Origin: Fasciolopsis buskii
Lineage: Eukaryota > Platyhelminthes > Trematoda > Plagiorchiida > Fasciolidae
Length of the DNA stretch: 64,000 nt
Direction of reading: 5' to 3'
Assembly (NCBI GenBank): GCA_008360955.1
Contig: LUCM01008725.1
Location: 1-64,000 of the forward strand
Every line of letters starts with the position of its first letter. Position 1 is the stretch's first letter. The notes under the pieces were generated by a model that made no database searches, had not been told where the DNA came from, and saw nothing but the letters and a program-made list of their open reading frames with translations. A program made the translations under genes and the position numbers. Below are positions 1 through 12,545 of the stretch, in pieces.

Positions 1-2470
1 CGAAAACCTTACAGAATGAAAAACGCCAAATCACAGCTAGATTGAGGATATTGCAAGATTCTTAAGAACCAACAATTCCAAATTGCACCAAAACATCACA
101 GTGGAGGAAAGGGAAAGACTGACGAGCCTAGGAGTAAAACAAGATATCGTAACAATCCACATCACCAACATAAGCGGGACCAAGTAGGGGAATGTCACTC
201 AGGGTTATTCTCAACAAATTAAGATTATGAGTCAAAGGTCGCGGAGCACCTACGGGAAGGCCGCTTACCGAGGATGTAGAAGAAGGAAAGTAGGAACTTC
301 AATCACTTAACAATAATCATAGAAGGAAAACAAGTACCTATCCAGCTTTGAAGGAGTAATACTCCTCGCAATCTCTATGCGTTCTGCACTGGCTCGGTCC
401 AAAAATGCCAACAGGGACCTGGGAGAATTTTACGGTTTTACAAAAATCCAGCCAAACGCCGATATTACCAATTCGTGTGTCCAATTGTTAGACTGCACTT
501 CTTGTGAACGTACAAGCTGGAAATATCTCAGTGGATTATTTAAAACCCTATCAGAAGGTTGGTTAGTAAGTTCACATCAGAGATGCTTTCGAGCTTCGGC
601 CATGATGTTAAAAAAAAACTGTTGAGCTAGAAAGTGGATTGAAGCTGCCAGTGAGCTTTCTTGACTTGTGAATCTCTTTGATCACACAAGGGTGTTACCC
701 AATTAGAAGACAAGTCTTGACATTAGTTTGTTCTATGTTAGTATACGGACACTTCCTTAGAAGAGCGCACCGTGGCTATCTTCCATCCGCATTATTATAG
801 GGTATTAAACTTTGTCGTCTTAGCATCGTCACAACTATTACTTCACGTTTCAACATGAGTCTGTACAAAACCAACGGATTGGGGTGCGCCATGGCGATAA
901 ACCCATATCCCCCATTCGTAGCAAATCCCTTTTCCTGCATCGGTTGAATCAGAAAGCCCTAATGGATTTTGTGCCACCCCTCCACATGTAGCGTGCGGTA
1001 TTTTCGTCGGACGAATTACATCCTTGCATGATTACTCCAAGTTCGCACAAAAAAAGGAGGTAGCCTTTCTCTATCAATCGCGCTCCCTGCAATAATCAAT
1101 GGACTCTCAGAATCCATTAATTCACCAATGGAATCGGAAGACACCAAGTAGAGTCATTTCAACTTCTTTGGACTGTCGTCTGAAAGTTAATGACTCAAAG
1201 AAAATTTTCAATTATCGGGCATCCACTAGAAAATCCACACATTCGGATTAAGTATCTTTTGGACTTCAGTTCAGGCTCAGTCACAATGGCGTGAAAAGCG
1301 GGACTCTTATTTGCTCGCTAGCCAACAGAGTTCAAAAGCTATGCAGTGATGATACGAACGCATTACGAGCGTACCATAAAGACGTCTACACGACATCCTA
1401 GGATCAATTCACTTAACCCCCACCAGCGCTCATAGATGGGAAACCAAATGAAACTAGCCGGTGTGCAACAAATACTACGGAAGAAAGTAAAAGAATGGAA
1501 AACTGGTGCGGCGTCCGTCGGAATTCCTGTGAACAGATCATCGGTACTTCGGAAGCATATATAAGTAGAAAGCTGTCCGCTCCAGTGACTATTTTATTTC
1601 ACACCTTTCTTCGCGGATGGATGAACAACTTTAAAGCGCCACGTATCACCAAAGTGCTACAAGATCAAGATCGGATGTACGCAAGACCCACGTGACAATT
1701 GCATCTACCAAAATTCAGTGCAAGGAATGCCCGGCTGAATACATTGGACAAACTCAGGCAGAGACACTGTATGGACGCGTATGTAACTGAACACAGAAGG
1801 AAAGAAGGGTGCCCAGACCCCTACACTCGGGCGGCCTATTCAAAAACCTTTGAGCGCGATTCAGCCATCGCTCGTGCATGCCGTTCAGGAAGGGATAACA
1901 TACAATCTCATGAAAAACACAAAAATATCTTCATACGTGGGATTTCAGTGATACTGCACTGCGTAAAGAGTTGCGAGGGCTTCTGGAGCAGAAATACCCA
2001 CCATGCATAAATCGGAACCGGACGGAGCAGAGATCTCGGAGATATGGACAGCGCCTCACTAAGAAGACAAAGCATTACAGAAATGGTTCCACTCGCTCCA
2101 AGTTGACCCCTCACTCTAGCGGTGTGTGACGCATGACGTGGAAGACGATACTAATCAAGCTCAGCGCTGACCCAGTCATTCCTCAATAAGCACATACACC
2201 ATACACGAACGCAACTAAACATCAGTTGGCATGCGTTGAAAACGTTCCGCTCAGTCATTTGATTGTTAAAACTGCCTGAGAAAGACTACCCACGCCGTAC
2301 GCACAGTTCGAACCAGTTGGCCGCGTCAGTTTTCACATCTACCAACACGCCGTCGTTATTAACATTATTTGCATTCACAATAAAAAACCGACCTCACATT
2401 GGCGTGAGATCGTATTTAGTCGTATACACTCCTTACGTCGTTGGGTCCGGTACTCATTGTTAGCAAACTG
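1..2470 (+). mobile_element. Penelope-like element, copy 1 (5' end cut by window, frame-broken)
   Basis: This is a remnant of a Penelope-like retroelement, whose protein joins a reverse transcriptase to a GIY-YIG endonuclease. Read across frames, bases 415-600 give FYGFTKI, then LDCTSC, KYLSGL and KTLSEG. These match the family block FYGLPKIHKP..RPIVDCTSS..KYLS..KPL. Near 1700-1790 the peptide IQCKECPAEYIGQT is the start of a GIY-YIG nuclease, followed by an EHRRK stretch. The order RT then GIY-YIG is typical of the family. The reading frame breaks about every 100-150 bases, so no intact protein is made. Base 1 aligns with base 3138 of the next copy, so the upstream part of this copy lies outside the window. 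Family assignment is firm; boundaries are approximate. Confidence 0.78.
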
Positions 2471-2599
2471 GTGTTACCAAGTCGGAATTTGCGCTGGGTG
2501 AGATAAAAAAAGCATTCGCTAAAAACTTGGCATCGATATCTCACCTCAGCACATTCATTTTCGTTGTGTCGGGCTTGCAACTTGTTGTCCCTGACTACA

Positions 2600-5500
2600 C
2601 TCGCTATGTTTGGTGAAAGAACCTCTCCGAGATGAATTCAGTTTTCGATAGGATCTGTGAAAGCCGCCATTTGCGTTGCTCGCGTCTCACCGTGTTTCTA
2701 CGACAAACGTTATCACGACTTGCACAGCAACATTACGATTCACTTATGGCTTCAGACTTACGGAATAATTGAACGACCTTGCTGAAATTCTCATTTGCTT
2801 CCCAGCGGAATCTCCTCGCGACAAGTTCGGAAACCGTCGTTGAACAACGTCGCATTACATGCGTTTAAAACGTTGCCAACACGAGACAAAAAACGCAAGT
2901 TCGCGAAACTAATCTCGCTTAAAGGCGACCGAGGAACGGACCCGAAATCAAAGGTCAGGCAACCGAGCAAAAGAATTTGAAAACACCCAAAATTATTTAT
3001 GTTTGAACATATCAGCAGATCGTTGACAGACCATAGAGTTGCACTTACTACAAAAAGGCCTGAATGTTTCAAATCTCCAGAGAAAACCACTGATTGGTTC
3101 GAAGAAATTGTTACCAACCACTGGAACTAAGCTTTATTCGAACCTTACAGAAGAAAACGCGAATCAAGCTAGATTGAGGATATGCAACTATTCTTAAGAA
3201 CCAACAACCAATTGCACCGAACATCACAGTGGAGGAAAGGAAAAGCCACTGACGTATGCCTAAAAACAAGACTCGAACATCCAACATCCACCAAAGCGGA
3301 CAAAAGGGAATTATCACAGTTTATTCATCAACAAGTGTAGATTGATGACGTTCAAAGGTCGCCGAAGCAGCCTAGACGGGTAAGGCCCTTACGAGGGAAG
3401 TTAGAAAAGAAGAAACTGTGAACTTCTATTCACTTAAACAGTAATCAAAGGCCACAGGCAAACAAGTTACCTATCCAGCTTGATAGGAGAAACTCGGGAA
3501 TCTCTATGTTTCTTCACTTGTGCGCCAAAAAACCAACAGACTGGGCAGATTTTTACTGGTTTACCAAAAAATCCACACAAACCGATATCACCAATTCGGT
3601 CCGCAATTGTAGACTGCACTTCTTCGTGGGAACGTACTCAAGCTGGCAAAATATCTCAAGTTGGATTATACAAAACCCCTCAGAAGTTCGGGTTAAGTAA
3701 GTCCAGCATCAAGATGCTTAATTCGAATTCGCCACATTTACTGTTATAAAAACTTTTGAGCCTAGGAAAGTGATGACACTGCTTGCAGTTGAGCTTTGAA
3801 GTGGTGATATTCTCTCTTTTATACACAAGTGTTTACCCATTAAAACAGTCTACATTGTATTTGGCATTCGATTGTGTATGTATTCGGACACTCGCTGGTT
3901 AGAAGGAGGCGTGCTATCTCCATCCGAATTATAAGGTATACAACTATACTGAGTCCTCATGTCAAATGACTTTCACGTTCAACAGAGGTTGTACAAACAA
4001 AACGGATGGTGTGGCAGCCACTGGGATTCACCGATATCCCCCATTGTAGCCCCTTTCTTCCTGCACGTCGGTTGTATCAAAATACGCTCTAATTCCTAAT
4101 GCGATTTGATAGACGCCAACCCCGCCCACGCGCTGTACGTTGCGGTATGTCGGGCGACTACATTTGGCAATTATCCACAGTCCACAGGAAAATACAGATA
4201 GCTTTCTTCAAAAGCCTCTCAATAAAGCAAATGCAGATCCTTGTAATTCACAATGAATCGGAACACCAGGATAAGAACACAAGGGGTTTTTTGTCTTTTC
4301 ATACTTCCTGAAGCTTCTTAGACTGTTCGTATCTGAAAGCTTTAATGGATCGAAAGAGAAATTCAATATCGGCAGTGCCAGTAGAAAAATCACACATTCG
4401 GTAGAGTATTTCTTGGACTTCAGTTTCAGCTCTATCCACAATGCGTGAAGCGGACTCTTAATTCTGCTCGCTAGCCAAACAGAGTTCAAAAAGCTACTGC
4501 AGTGAATCGCTCTCACCCGAACGCAACGATAGTAACTATAGATGGTGCTACATCGACCTCCTACAGGACAATCACTGACCACCAGCGGCGCTCAGTCAAG
4601 ACATAAAATGAAAACGTAGAGAATTCTAGTCCCGTCGGGTCAACAAACATGGGCAAGAAAGAAACTAGAAAGAAAGCGGCCTCCGTTCTCGGATTCCCGT
4701 TACAGATCAGGTACTTCGGAGCAACTAAGCAAAAGTCTCTCAAGATAGGCTTTGTATATTCATCCACTTTCTTCCGGATAATGGATAATCAACTGTTTAA
4801 AGCGCCACTATGCAAATAGCTGAAAGGATTCACCGTCGGTGCTGCAAAAGACACGACGCCGAATTTAGCATCTACTAAAATCAGCTTGTCAACGCGCAAA
4901 TGCCCAGGTCTTGAATACAGTTGGACATTACAGCCAGACAACTGATGACGTTGCGGGTATAACTGAACACGAGTAAGGAGATAGGTACAATAGTGCAGAC
5001 CTACGACTAAGGGGGTCCTTTATCAAATCATTCTCGAGCGCGAATCTCAGCCTCTCTGGCATGACCATAGACAGTAACAGCGGCATCTCCACATAGATTT
5101 ATGAAAACACGCACGATCAAATAACGGTATGTGCCGAGTTGGATTCAGGAAGACCTGTGCACTGAGCGTAGGTTCCGATGGCTGCTGGCGAGATAGCACC
5201 CACCCCCACATGCATAAATCGGACGACGGTAGTCCAGTGATCTCGGAGATTGACAGCCCTAACCATCGACTGAAGATAACCAAGCAATACCACAAGGTCA
5301 CCGGTCGCTAGTTGACCCCGAACCGAGCCACGTGCGCATAGACGTGGAATGACACGTAAGGTGACTCACGCTGGACACGTATTTCAGCCACACCACACAG
5401 CATTACACGAACGCAATAAAGACATCAGTTGGCATGTTTTGAACGTTTCCCTCAGTCAATTTGGATATGTACACTTGCCTTGAGAAAGACCTACCCACGG

Positions 5501-5750
5501 TAGTTCGATAAACGTTTGTGCCGCGCATCTCTCACCAATCGTTAACGTCGAAACGCTGTGTTATTATATTACTTCACTCCATTCACACACTCAACCATAT
5601 ACAATGGCGCCATCGGATTTTTCGGATTACACATGCCTTACGTCGTTTGGTCCGGATGTTTCTAAGTTTTGTTTGCATTTGTGGTGTCAACTGCATTGGT
5701 CAAACGTTGAAGTACTATTGATTTAACAGCATCAGTCATACCGACTTCAA
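2600..5750 (+). mobile_element. Penelope-like element, copy 2 (head-to-tail with copy 1, frame-broken)
   Basis: This second copy has the same orientation and lies about 3.14-3.19 kb downstream of copy 1. The segment 3000-3140 reads LHLLQKGLNVSNLQRKP, the N-terminal start typical of Penelope-like reverse transcriptases. Bases 3530-3720 give FTGLPKNPHKPISPIR, IVDCTSS and SKSSIK. Around 3790-3880 a frame-shuffled version of the catalytic block VSFDVVSLFTSVPI can be recognised. The GIY-YIG start recurs at about 4870-4960. Aligned with copy 1, it differs by many one- to three-base insertions and deletions as well as substitutions. Tandem arrangement is known for Penelope-like elements. The copy is dead as it stands; whether the indels are biological or sequencing error is unresolved. 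Confidence 0.75.
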
Positions 5751-6249
5751 CACGGGGACAACGATTCCGTCTGCAGTTCAACTAGATTGCTACTAATAGG
5801 CATGTGGTATGAAGGCAGAATAAATTTTGGTTTGTGTACATAATACCACCTGGTGGTATCAGCCGATAACTCGGGAACTAGAAACGGATAAAGAAATTAT
5901 TAGACGGTTCCCTTAACCTAACCTACGCGCACGGAAGAAACCATTGCACACCTTGGAGCTCTCTTGGCCGAGCGTCAATCTTAGCCTTGATTGCGTCGAC
6001 ATCCACTGCGTCCTCATACCTCTATCTCAACTGACCAGTCAATCTCCTTCTCAATCGACAAAATGGCAGACCGATTAGTTGATATAGTAGCTGTTTACAT
6101 TCCTACCCTTTTCATCCCTTGCAGGTATGACTAGAAGAACTCGAGAGTCAGTCAGCGAGAACGTATATTCACCAAAGCCCCCCTGTTTTGAACTGAATCA
6201 CGATCTGTTTCCTTAAGTTGTGTTACTGCATTAGTGAACCACTAAATTT
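5751..6249. other. No gene seen; short palindrome
   Basis: No coding or repeat signal recognised. Bases 5843-5859 form an odd-length palindrome with 8-base arms (ATACCACC, one T, GGTGGTAT). Confidence 0.5.
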
Positions 6250-6385
6250 TCAATAGAACCTCATTTGAATCGTTAGGAGCGTGAATGGATGATAAGTCCA
6301 TTTAAGAATCACAGAGTGATTCGTCGGAGGATTTTCGTCGGTCAGACAAGGCTACCCTTCGGAAATGAGGACAAAAGGCCCAAAA

Positions 6386-6545
6386 GGTTTTTCTTCTCAG
6401 TAGTATGTTTCGCATAAGTATGGATGAACAAAATCTCCCCGGAAGCACACGACCGGTTTGGCAGTTATTGCCGCCTTTTAGGTTTGCGTACCCGGTATTC
6501 TTTTGTCCAGTCATCCTTATACTAGTACGCTCCTTTCTTAGTTTC
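6386..6545 (-). repeat. Short repeat with trematode-type tail, left arm of a fold-back pair
   Basis: Read on the minus strand this copy runs from ACTAAGAAAGGAG, through GACAAAAGAATACCGGG and GTGTGCTTCCGGGGAGATTT, to CTGAGAAGAAAAACC. It is the inverse of 6608-6774 and is also related to 12035-12200 and 59625-59740. It looks like the 3' tail of a non-coding or LINE-derived interspersed repeat. The element that mobilises it is not identified. Confidence 0.65.
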
Positions 6546-6607
6546 TCACTGGAATCTCATGTGAATCGTTAGGAACTTGAATGGATGACAAGCCCATTTG
6601 GGAATCA

Positions 6608-6774
6608 CATGAAGAAACTAAGAAAGGAGGACACTATTATAGGGAGGGCTGGACAAAAGAATACCGGGAACACGTACCTGAAGAGTGGCAACAACTGCCA
6701 ACCCAATCGTGTGCTTCCGGGGAGATTTTGTTCATCTATACTTATGCGAAACATACTACTGAGAAGAAAAACCA
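6608..6774 (+). repeat. Short repeat with trematode-type tail, right arm of the fold-back pair
   Basis: This is the inverted partner of 6386-6545, separated from it by about 62 bases. The sequence just before each arm (6248-6300 and 6541-6605) is additionally a direct repeat, sharing GAATCGTTAGGA and GAATGGATGA. The locus is therefore two insertions of related units, one flipped. The ORFs across it are only repeat sequence and encode nothing recognisable. Confidence 0.65.
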
Positions 6775-8569
6775 CTAATCTTCCAATATGAAAACTCATG
6801 TCCTCGTTAAGCGAGAAGAGTTAACGGAATACTGACCGAATAAAGTCCGTGGCAGTCTAGGTCCTCGAATTTGAAGCTACTTGGAAGTATGAGTAACTAT
6901 TAAAAAAACAAAAGAAAAACCATTGGTGACAAAGTACCTTGTCAGCAGATTTCGAAAATACTTTGGCAACAGTTTAGAACGAATTAACACTAACATTTAT
7001 AAACCGACTGGTGATATGTTTCTTGGAGTGGTTCTCCGCTGTTGCTGACGCCAGCAGATGCAATGCGAGAAACTGATTTACGCACCATTGATTTTCGCGC
7101 AATGTATTATTATTCGTGTCTCTTTTCAATAGTATCCCTATATTTATCACGCGAATGAACGCGATCGAAGTTACCATTGGAAAGAAGCACGCTGTGGAGT
7201 GGGGGCATTTTCACCCCTTGTTTTCCAATATTGATTACTCCAAACACCTTAAATGACACAACCGCGTAGTGAATCCCACCAATCCATTTCCGCGGTTTGC
7301 TGAACCTTGACACTCCAAGTCTGATGCCGGCGGAAAGACGAAATTTCGGCTTGATCATAATACATTATCAGTTGCATTTTCTTTATCCCAGTCATCGTAA
7401 ATATCAGTGTGATAGAAGATGACACAGAAACCAAAAACTTACTGAGGGATACCCACAGGTCTTCAAATCATCATAAATCAGGTGACCTGAATAAACTGAA
7501 AATGCGTCCCGCTAGTGTGCTAACAAAGTTCAACAATTCTCGCTATTGAATGTAAGAGAGTTCTTGTCTCTCTGAGCAGTCAACCCCTGTATTCTGATAA
7601 GATGTCAGTATACCCTACTATTAACCGTTCCATCTAATGAAACCAAATGACTTGAAGCTGCCCATACTGCTTCTTATACGTGCACAGACACTTTCATCAT
7701 TTACCACCGACTGCATAAGCAGCAGAAATGGAGAGAGGAAACTAGTAATGCTCACTCGGAAATTTGATTGTGTGCCATTTCTGGAAGGCGGACCCATTCG
7801 CCTCTGTCGCAAATGAGCAGCTCACCCAAATCCGTTGGGACAGATTGAGAGAACTATTTTGCCGGATCTACAGAAACCGGCGGGTTCAGTGGGTTGGAAT
7901 TTTTCTGCCTTGTTTTCTAATCACTTTGGGAACATTTCGGTGACTGTATTATCCATGCTCAAAGACCCCATCAATCTTATTTGGTTTTACATTGGATTTC
8001 CTAAGAGCACATTACTCTTTTGTGAGCAAAAATCCATTTAATGACGGAACCTGAAATCAGCCCCTATGAACAAGTTAGACTTAAGATAACTTGTTCCGCT
8101 TCATTGTGACTCCCTATTGGTTCAGCTGATTGCGCTACGATCAAAGTTTGGTCCAAAATTTATAGCCAAACCAATCACCGACATTTCACGAAATGCTCAT
8201 GACTGCAGAATTAGCAGGTGGCAAATTTATTTGCAAAAGTTTGTAATGTTGAATGAGATGGTGAGCAAGAGAAACTTCTGTTGATTCTCGTACACCCACT
8301 TCTATGTGCCCCGAAATCATGTTACAGTGCATCCTAATTTTTTCCTTGACACGTTCTCACACAGAGATTGTCCGCATTCTCCTGGATCGGTTCTCATCCG
8401 CCTTGGTCTTAAATAAATTTGTCGATGAAGAATTTATACCTTTAAAAGCAAGAGTCATACCATCCAAACTATTAGGAATCAGCTATCATGACTGAATTAT
8501 TCGCATGCGCCTAATCTTCTGGTGCATAAAATTCCGCAGGAAACCTGAAAACTACTTGAAGACTTATAT
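6775..8569. other. No recognised gene
   Basis: Only short ORFs without family resemblance. Because the CR1/Jockey-like element starts at about 8570 on the plus strand, part of 7830-8570 could be its decayed upstream region, but I cannot show it. Confidence 0.4.
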
Positions 8570-9920
8570 GGAAGTTCATATTTGCACGCTGATGTGCTAT
8601 TGCAGACACTGAATTTTTTAGTATATTATTCTACAAGGAAGTCGGAACTCCCAGCTTTCCTGATACTGAAACTGTCTGTCCACAAGTCCCTTCTTTTCCA
8701 AGACCCGATATTTATAAAGAAACTACTCCTTCTAAATCCCCAAAAGTTTCGTAAGCCTGACGGTCCCAGCCCCATAGCTCTTAAGGAGTGTACAGCCACG
8801 GTACCTCCTGTATTCTCTGGTTTATTTAATAAATGGTTGTGTGACAATGAAATCCTCGACTGCTAGAGGAAAGCAACTACGATCTCCTTCCCTGAGAAGA
8901 GTTCCTCTAAGTTCCGCCCTATTCTCTGTATTTCAGGTATTTTAAAGTCCTAAAAAGATTAACTCTCAGACATCATGAGTCTTCCTTAAACGTTTCTGAG
9001 CCCCACCAGTATAGTGATAGGCTTTCCAGATCCACTGTAGACTTTCTAGTCAATTTGTAGTACTGTTCCTTTAGATTTGAACAACAAAAGCTGAGCAGCT
9101 AGGTTCTGTTTACTTGAATATAGTCACGCTTCTAATTGCGTCGGTAAAAATAATTTACTCTTATTTCTCTCCAAACCAGGAGTAGATCTTTTCCGTATTT
9201 CTCTCCTATAGGATTATTTACGAAGGTAACAGTAATTCATCCGTCACTTCTTTCTCTATTGTCACTTCTCCCTTTAGAGTTTTTCAGGGTGCTATGTAAT
9301 CTGCACTTGTTTTTTCTCCGCCTACATGTTTTTCGTTCAAAACCACGACCGTAAGCTTCTTAGCAAGTACTCGGACGATGCAGTTCTTGGTCTTCCGTAT
9401 TCCTGTAATTCCTCGTTTTCGGCTTATGAAAACTTCGTTAATGAGCTTTCAGAATGGTTCGTGGAGTATAATTTGTCTGTTATTCCCAACAAATGGGGGA
9501 ACATCATACTTTCTGTCATGAAAGAGGCTTGCATTCCAGTATCATCAAAATTTAATAAAGTACCCTGGCTCAATATTGGATCGAAATCTTACATGAGAGC
9601 AGCACAATTTTTTTACAGAAATCAGGCGTCTTTTTTGCTTCGCATCTATAATTCCAATCCGTACTCACATATCTAATCAGATGTTTCGTCTTTTGGGGTG
9701 TTCTACGCTTTGGAGTCTGCCTCTTCCATCGTTTTTCTCGACCGCTTGTCAAAAGATCCCAAACTGATTTCTAGATCCTTCACGTTCTTATCCGGTCTTA
9801 ATGGCACAACCGGAAATCTATTCACAGAACTCATAATTTCCCAACACATTAATGTTTTTCGGAGGCTTTCCACAGGTATACTCGCTGGTTCTTCTCGTCC
9901 TACATACTAGAATCTGGCGT
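8570..9920 (+). mobile_element. CR1/Jockey-like non-LTR retrotransposon remnant (reverse transcriptase)
   Basis: A decayed reverse transcriptase of the CR1/Jockey type. Bases 8700-8866 read LLLLNPQKFRKPDG, then SPIALKEC and FNKWLCDNEILDC, matching the family pattern in which a KxPGPDGI block is followed by LFN.SL..G..P. Just downstream, SSSKFRPI fits the next conserved block. At 9326-9676 FSAYM is followed by KYSDDAVLGLP, the catalytic YADD region with Ser in place of Ala, and then NLSVIPNK. The C-terminal region at 9690-9910 gives QHINVFRRLS. Stops and frameshifts separate these pieces, so it is not functional. Endonuclease and 3' tail are not recognised. The superfamily is inferred from motif spacing, not from a search. 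Confidence 0.65.
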
Positions 9921-11868
9921 ATTACATTTCCTTCTCTATCATTCGTTCTTATTATTGTCATTAGCATTCACCGTGAAGTCTATATTTGCGTTGAGATTGT
10001 CTTTCGATTAGGCGCATAAGGTGCATAACGTATGTACTTTAGTTGGTTTGACTTCATTTAAAATTTCATGGGTATGGTTCTTGAATCATTTCCACCAGGT
10101 AAATAAAGAACCATTGCTGAATAAAATACAGTATTTACCTCTCATATTTTACGCTAACCGGTCGGTTTGGAGACTCCTGAAGCACCAAATTTACTTTAGA
10201 TGACTGCAGTCGGCACGAAAATTGAAGATAACAGTTGTGGACGAATGCCAAGTCCTGCCGAAAATCGCGTCGATTGTGATCTGGGAATCATTTATTTGAA
10301 ACCGGTAAGCTTGTTTAAGCAAAACGGCACTTAATGTAATAGTAAAAACAGTTTGATGACCACCTATAAACTGTCACTTACCTACGAATTCACGGGATTA
10401 TCAGGTTAACTTACAGGTCCTTAAGAAGTGTATATAATATGTGATCAAATCTGATATGGAACTCAGGAGCTTCAATAGCTATGAAGCTCCTGAAGTCCAG
10501 TTACTGAATAACTTGTAACCTTCATAGTGGATACAATGTTCAGTGACTGTATGCAGAAGCCCAATCTGGACTCGGAATTGAAAAAACCTTATCGGCAATC
10601 GCTGATTATCCATACAAAAATATTCAACTTGTCCTATCTTGTAGTTTTCATGATTCAGTTACCTGTTGCTTAAAGTTCTTTTATCTGCTATTCTTTGATC
10701 CCTTCGATTCTAATTCCTCCGTTCTGCAAATTAGAAATCAAATATCGTCTGCTTGCGAAAGTAACGGTTGTCAGACCTGAAATCGGATGCCGGTGATTAA
10801 TCGTACTGTTCTCTTTGATTTGGTCTTTATCTGAGGAAGCCAATGATTTGGTGCTATCAACGCCGACAAGAATTACTAGCTTATGTGAATGTTTGATGTC
10901 GCTGAAAATCTCAACTAGTTGCTTCAAATTCGCAACCTTCCGCCTTCAAAAACATCTCGGCAAAGGTACTGCCGGGGTCTTTTGCAACTAACGGAACACT
11001 CACATAACATGAAGTGAATTATCTAGGAGCTTCGGATGCATTTCGTCTAGTTTTCATCGCATACAAACAAATAAACTTCAACTTCTGATCTACCGTGAGC
11101 CGTTTCCTGACGGCTTGTATTCACTCATGCGACTGACGACATGAGGTAAACCCCAAAAACAACAGGCGTATGACATACCACTACATCTGTGGATCGTTCA
11201 CCGCCTCGCTTTCCGTCCAAGCTCCCGTTCTCCCGATATTAGTGAAAAAGGGTTTTGCGTATCAATACTTAGTCTGCCCGTGAACAGCACGGTATGTTTG
11301 AGTGACAACGGGACTTATGGCATTTCAAGGTTTGCCGGGTAACTTGTCCGTGTGGACGAAGTGCACAGTTGTGCTTGACTGACCCGTGCGCAACAGATAC
11401 GCGTGTATCTCTCTCGACGGAGACATGTGGGCACAAACCACCTGTATCTCCCCAAGTTCTGCTGTTATAACGTCTTATAATCAAATAAATAAGGGGACAA
11501 CTGAATCATTCCAGTGGAACCTGATTGATCAATTCATCTTGGTTATTGTTGGAGGTGGGTGATTAACTTCAGTGACGGTCGCACCACGAAAGCGATTAGG
11601 TGGTCAATTAGAGAACAAAGAAATAAGGCCAGTACTTTGTGAAACATCATTTGGAAATGGAGATATTAAACTGAGAATCCATCTGAGGCTAGTAAAGAAT
11701 GATAAGAACGAGACTGCCACCAGGGGACGCGAAGAAAGCGAGTGTGCGAACAGCGATTTCGACCTCAAATAAAACGAGAATTTGGCATCCAGTGCTGCCC
11801 AAACCACTATCTCAGTGGTTTGCGCAACAGTAGATATTCACTTACGTAATTTGCGTCCGGGCACTATG
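9921..11868. other. No recognised gene; one unassigned minus-strand ORF
   Basis: An 80-codon open stretch on the minus strand (10688-10927) contains KLVILVGVDST, faintly like the GDFN strand of an apurinic-type endonuclease. The catalytic residues are not there, so I do not call it. The rest shows nothing I recognise. Confidence 0.3.
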
Positions 11869-11939
11869 TCCACGGTGGTTCAGAGGTTAAGTATCCGCCC
11901 GACCAGCAGAAGATCGCAGACTAGATTCTGTCTTGTGGA
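11869..11939 (+). repeat. tRNA-like head of a short interspersed repeat
   Basis: This is a 71-base stretch whose ends pair (TCCAC with GTGGA). It has an A-box-like TGGTTCAGAGGTTAA and a degenerate B-box (AGATTCTGTCT). The arms are too imperfect for a functional tRNA, so a tRNA-derived SINE head transcribed by RNA polymerase III is the likelier identity. Another repeat tail (12035-12200, opposite strand) lies about 100 bases downstream. Confidence 0.4.
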
Positions 11940-12034
11940 GTCGACTTTTGGATGCATGGTGCGTTGGTGGATTTCCCATTCTACAAACCTGGCTCCCAGC
12001 GCTACCTCAGAACAAATGAAAATGACGAGTTCGT

Positions 12035-12200
12035 GAAGTAAACGTGACTTTTTCTTCTCAGTGGCACGTTTCGCATATGGATGGATGAACAAAATCTCCC
12101 CGGAAGCACAGGACCGCTTTGGCGGTTATTGCCACTCCTCAGGTATGAGTATCCGGTATTCTTCTGTCCAACCATCCCTGTACTAGTACGCTTCCTTCTT
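12035..12200 (-). repeat. Third copy of the short repeat with trematode-type tail
   Basis: On the minus strand it carries GACAGAAGAATACCGGAT, TGTGCTTCCGGGGAGATTTT, ATATGCGAAACGTGCCAC and TGAGAAGAAAAAG. It aligns along its length with 6386-6545 and 6608-6774. The open reading frames through it are repeat sequence. Confidence 0.65.
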
Positions 12201-12355
12201 TTTGACCGTACAGCAACAGTCATGGGACAGCAAACGTAAATAACATGAAAAATGCATCGTGCCCCGCCAAATAGGCTTCAGCAATATCTCCACTCTCTGA
12301 TAGATTACAACCACTTTTGGGGAGGCAAGATTACAATAGTCATGTGAAAGGCGTT

Positions 12356-12545
12356 TATCTTTCCTTGAAAATGAACGTTAAATAACATGGCAAAATAGAT
12401 ATCGTGCCCCTAAGTTACCGTATAGCTGAAGCGAAGTAACAGTGATTGGAATGATCGTTTCTTTTCAGAACCTAGACACACTAATTCAATTCAACATGCA
12501 CGAGATTGCGGACCACCTAATGGTCGACCGAAAGCTAGTTCCGGT
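12356..12545 (+). repeat. Left copy of a diverged inverted repeat pair
   Basis: This copy aligns in reverse orientation with about 13365-13560. Shared blocks are GCGAAGTAACAG, TTGGAATGATC, TTTCAGAAC and CACGAGATTG. On the plus strand one frame reads FQNLDTLIQFNMHEIADHLM. The partner's minus strand reads FQNLDMLILFNIHEIVEHLI. I estimate identity at three quarters to four fifths by eye. Nothing identifies the family. Confidence 0.55.

Noticed and set aside
7110..7434. Overlapping minus-strand ORFs before the CR1-like element
   Set aside because: No family resemblance and no splice signals. Opposite to the direction of the neighbouring element.
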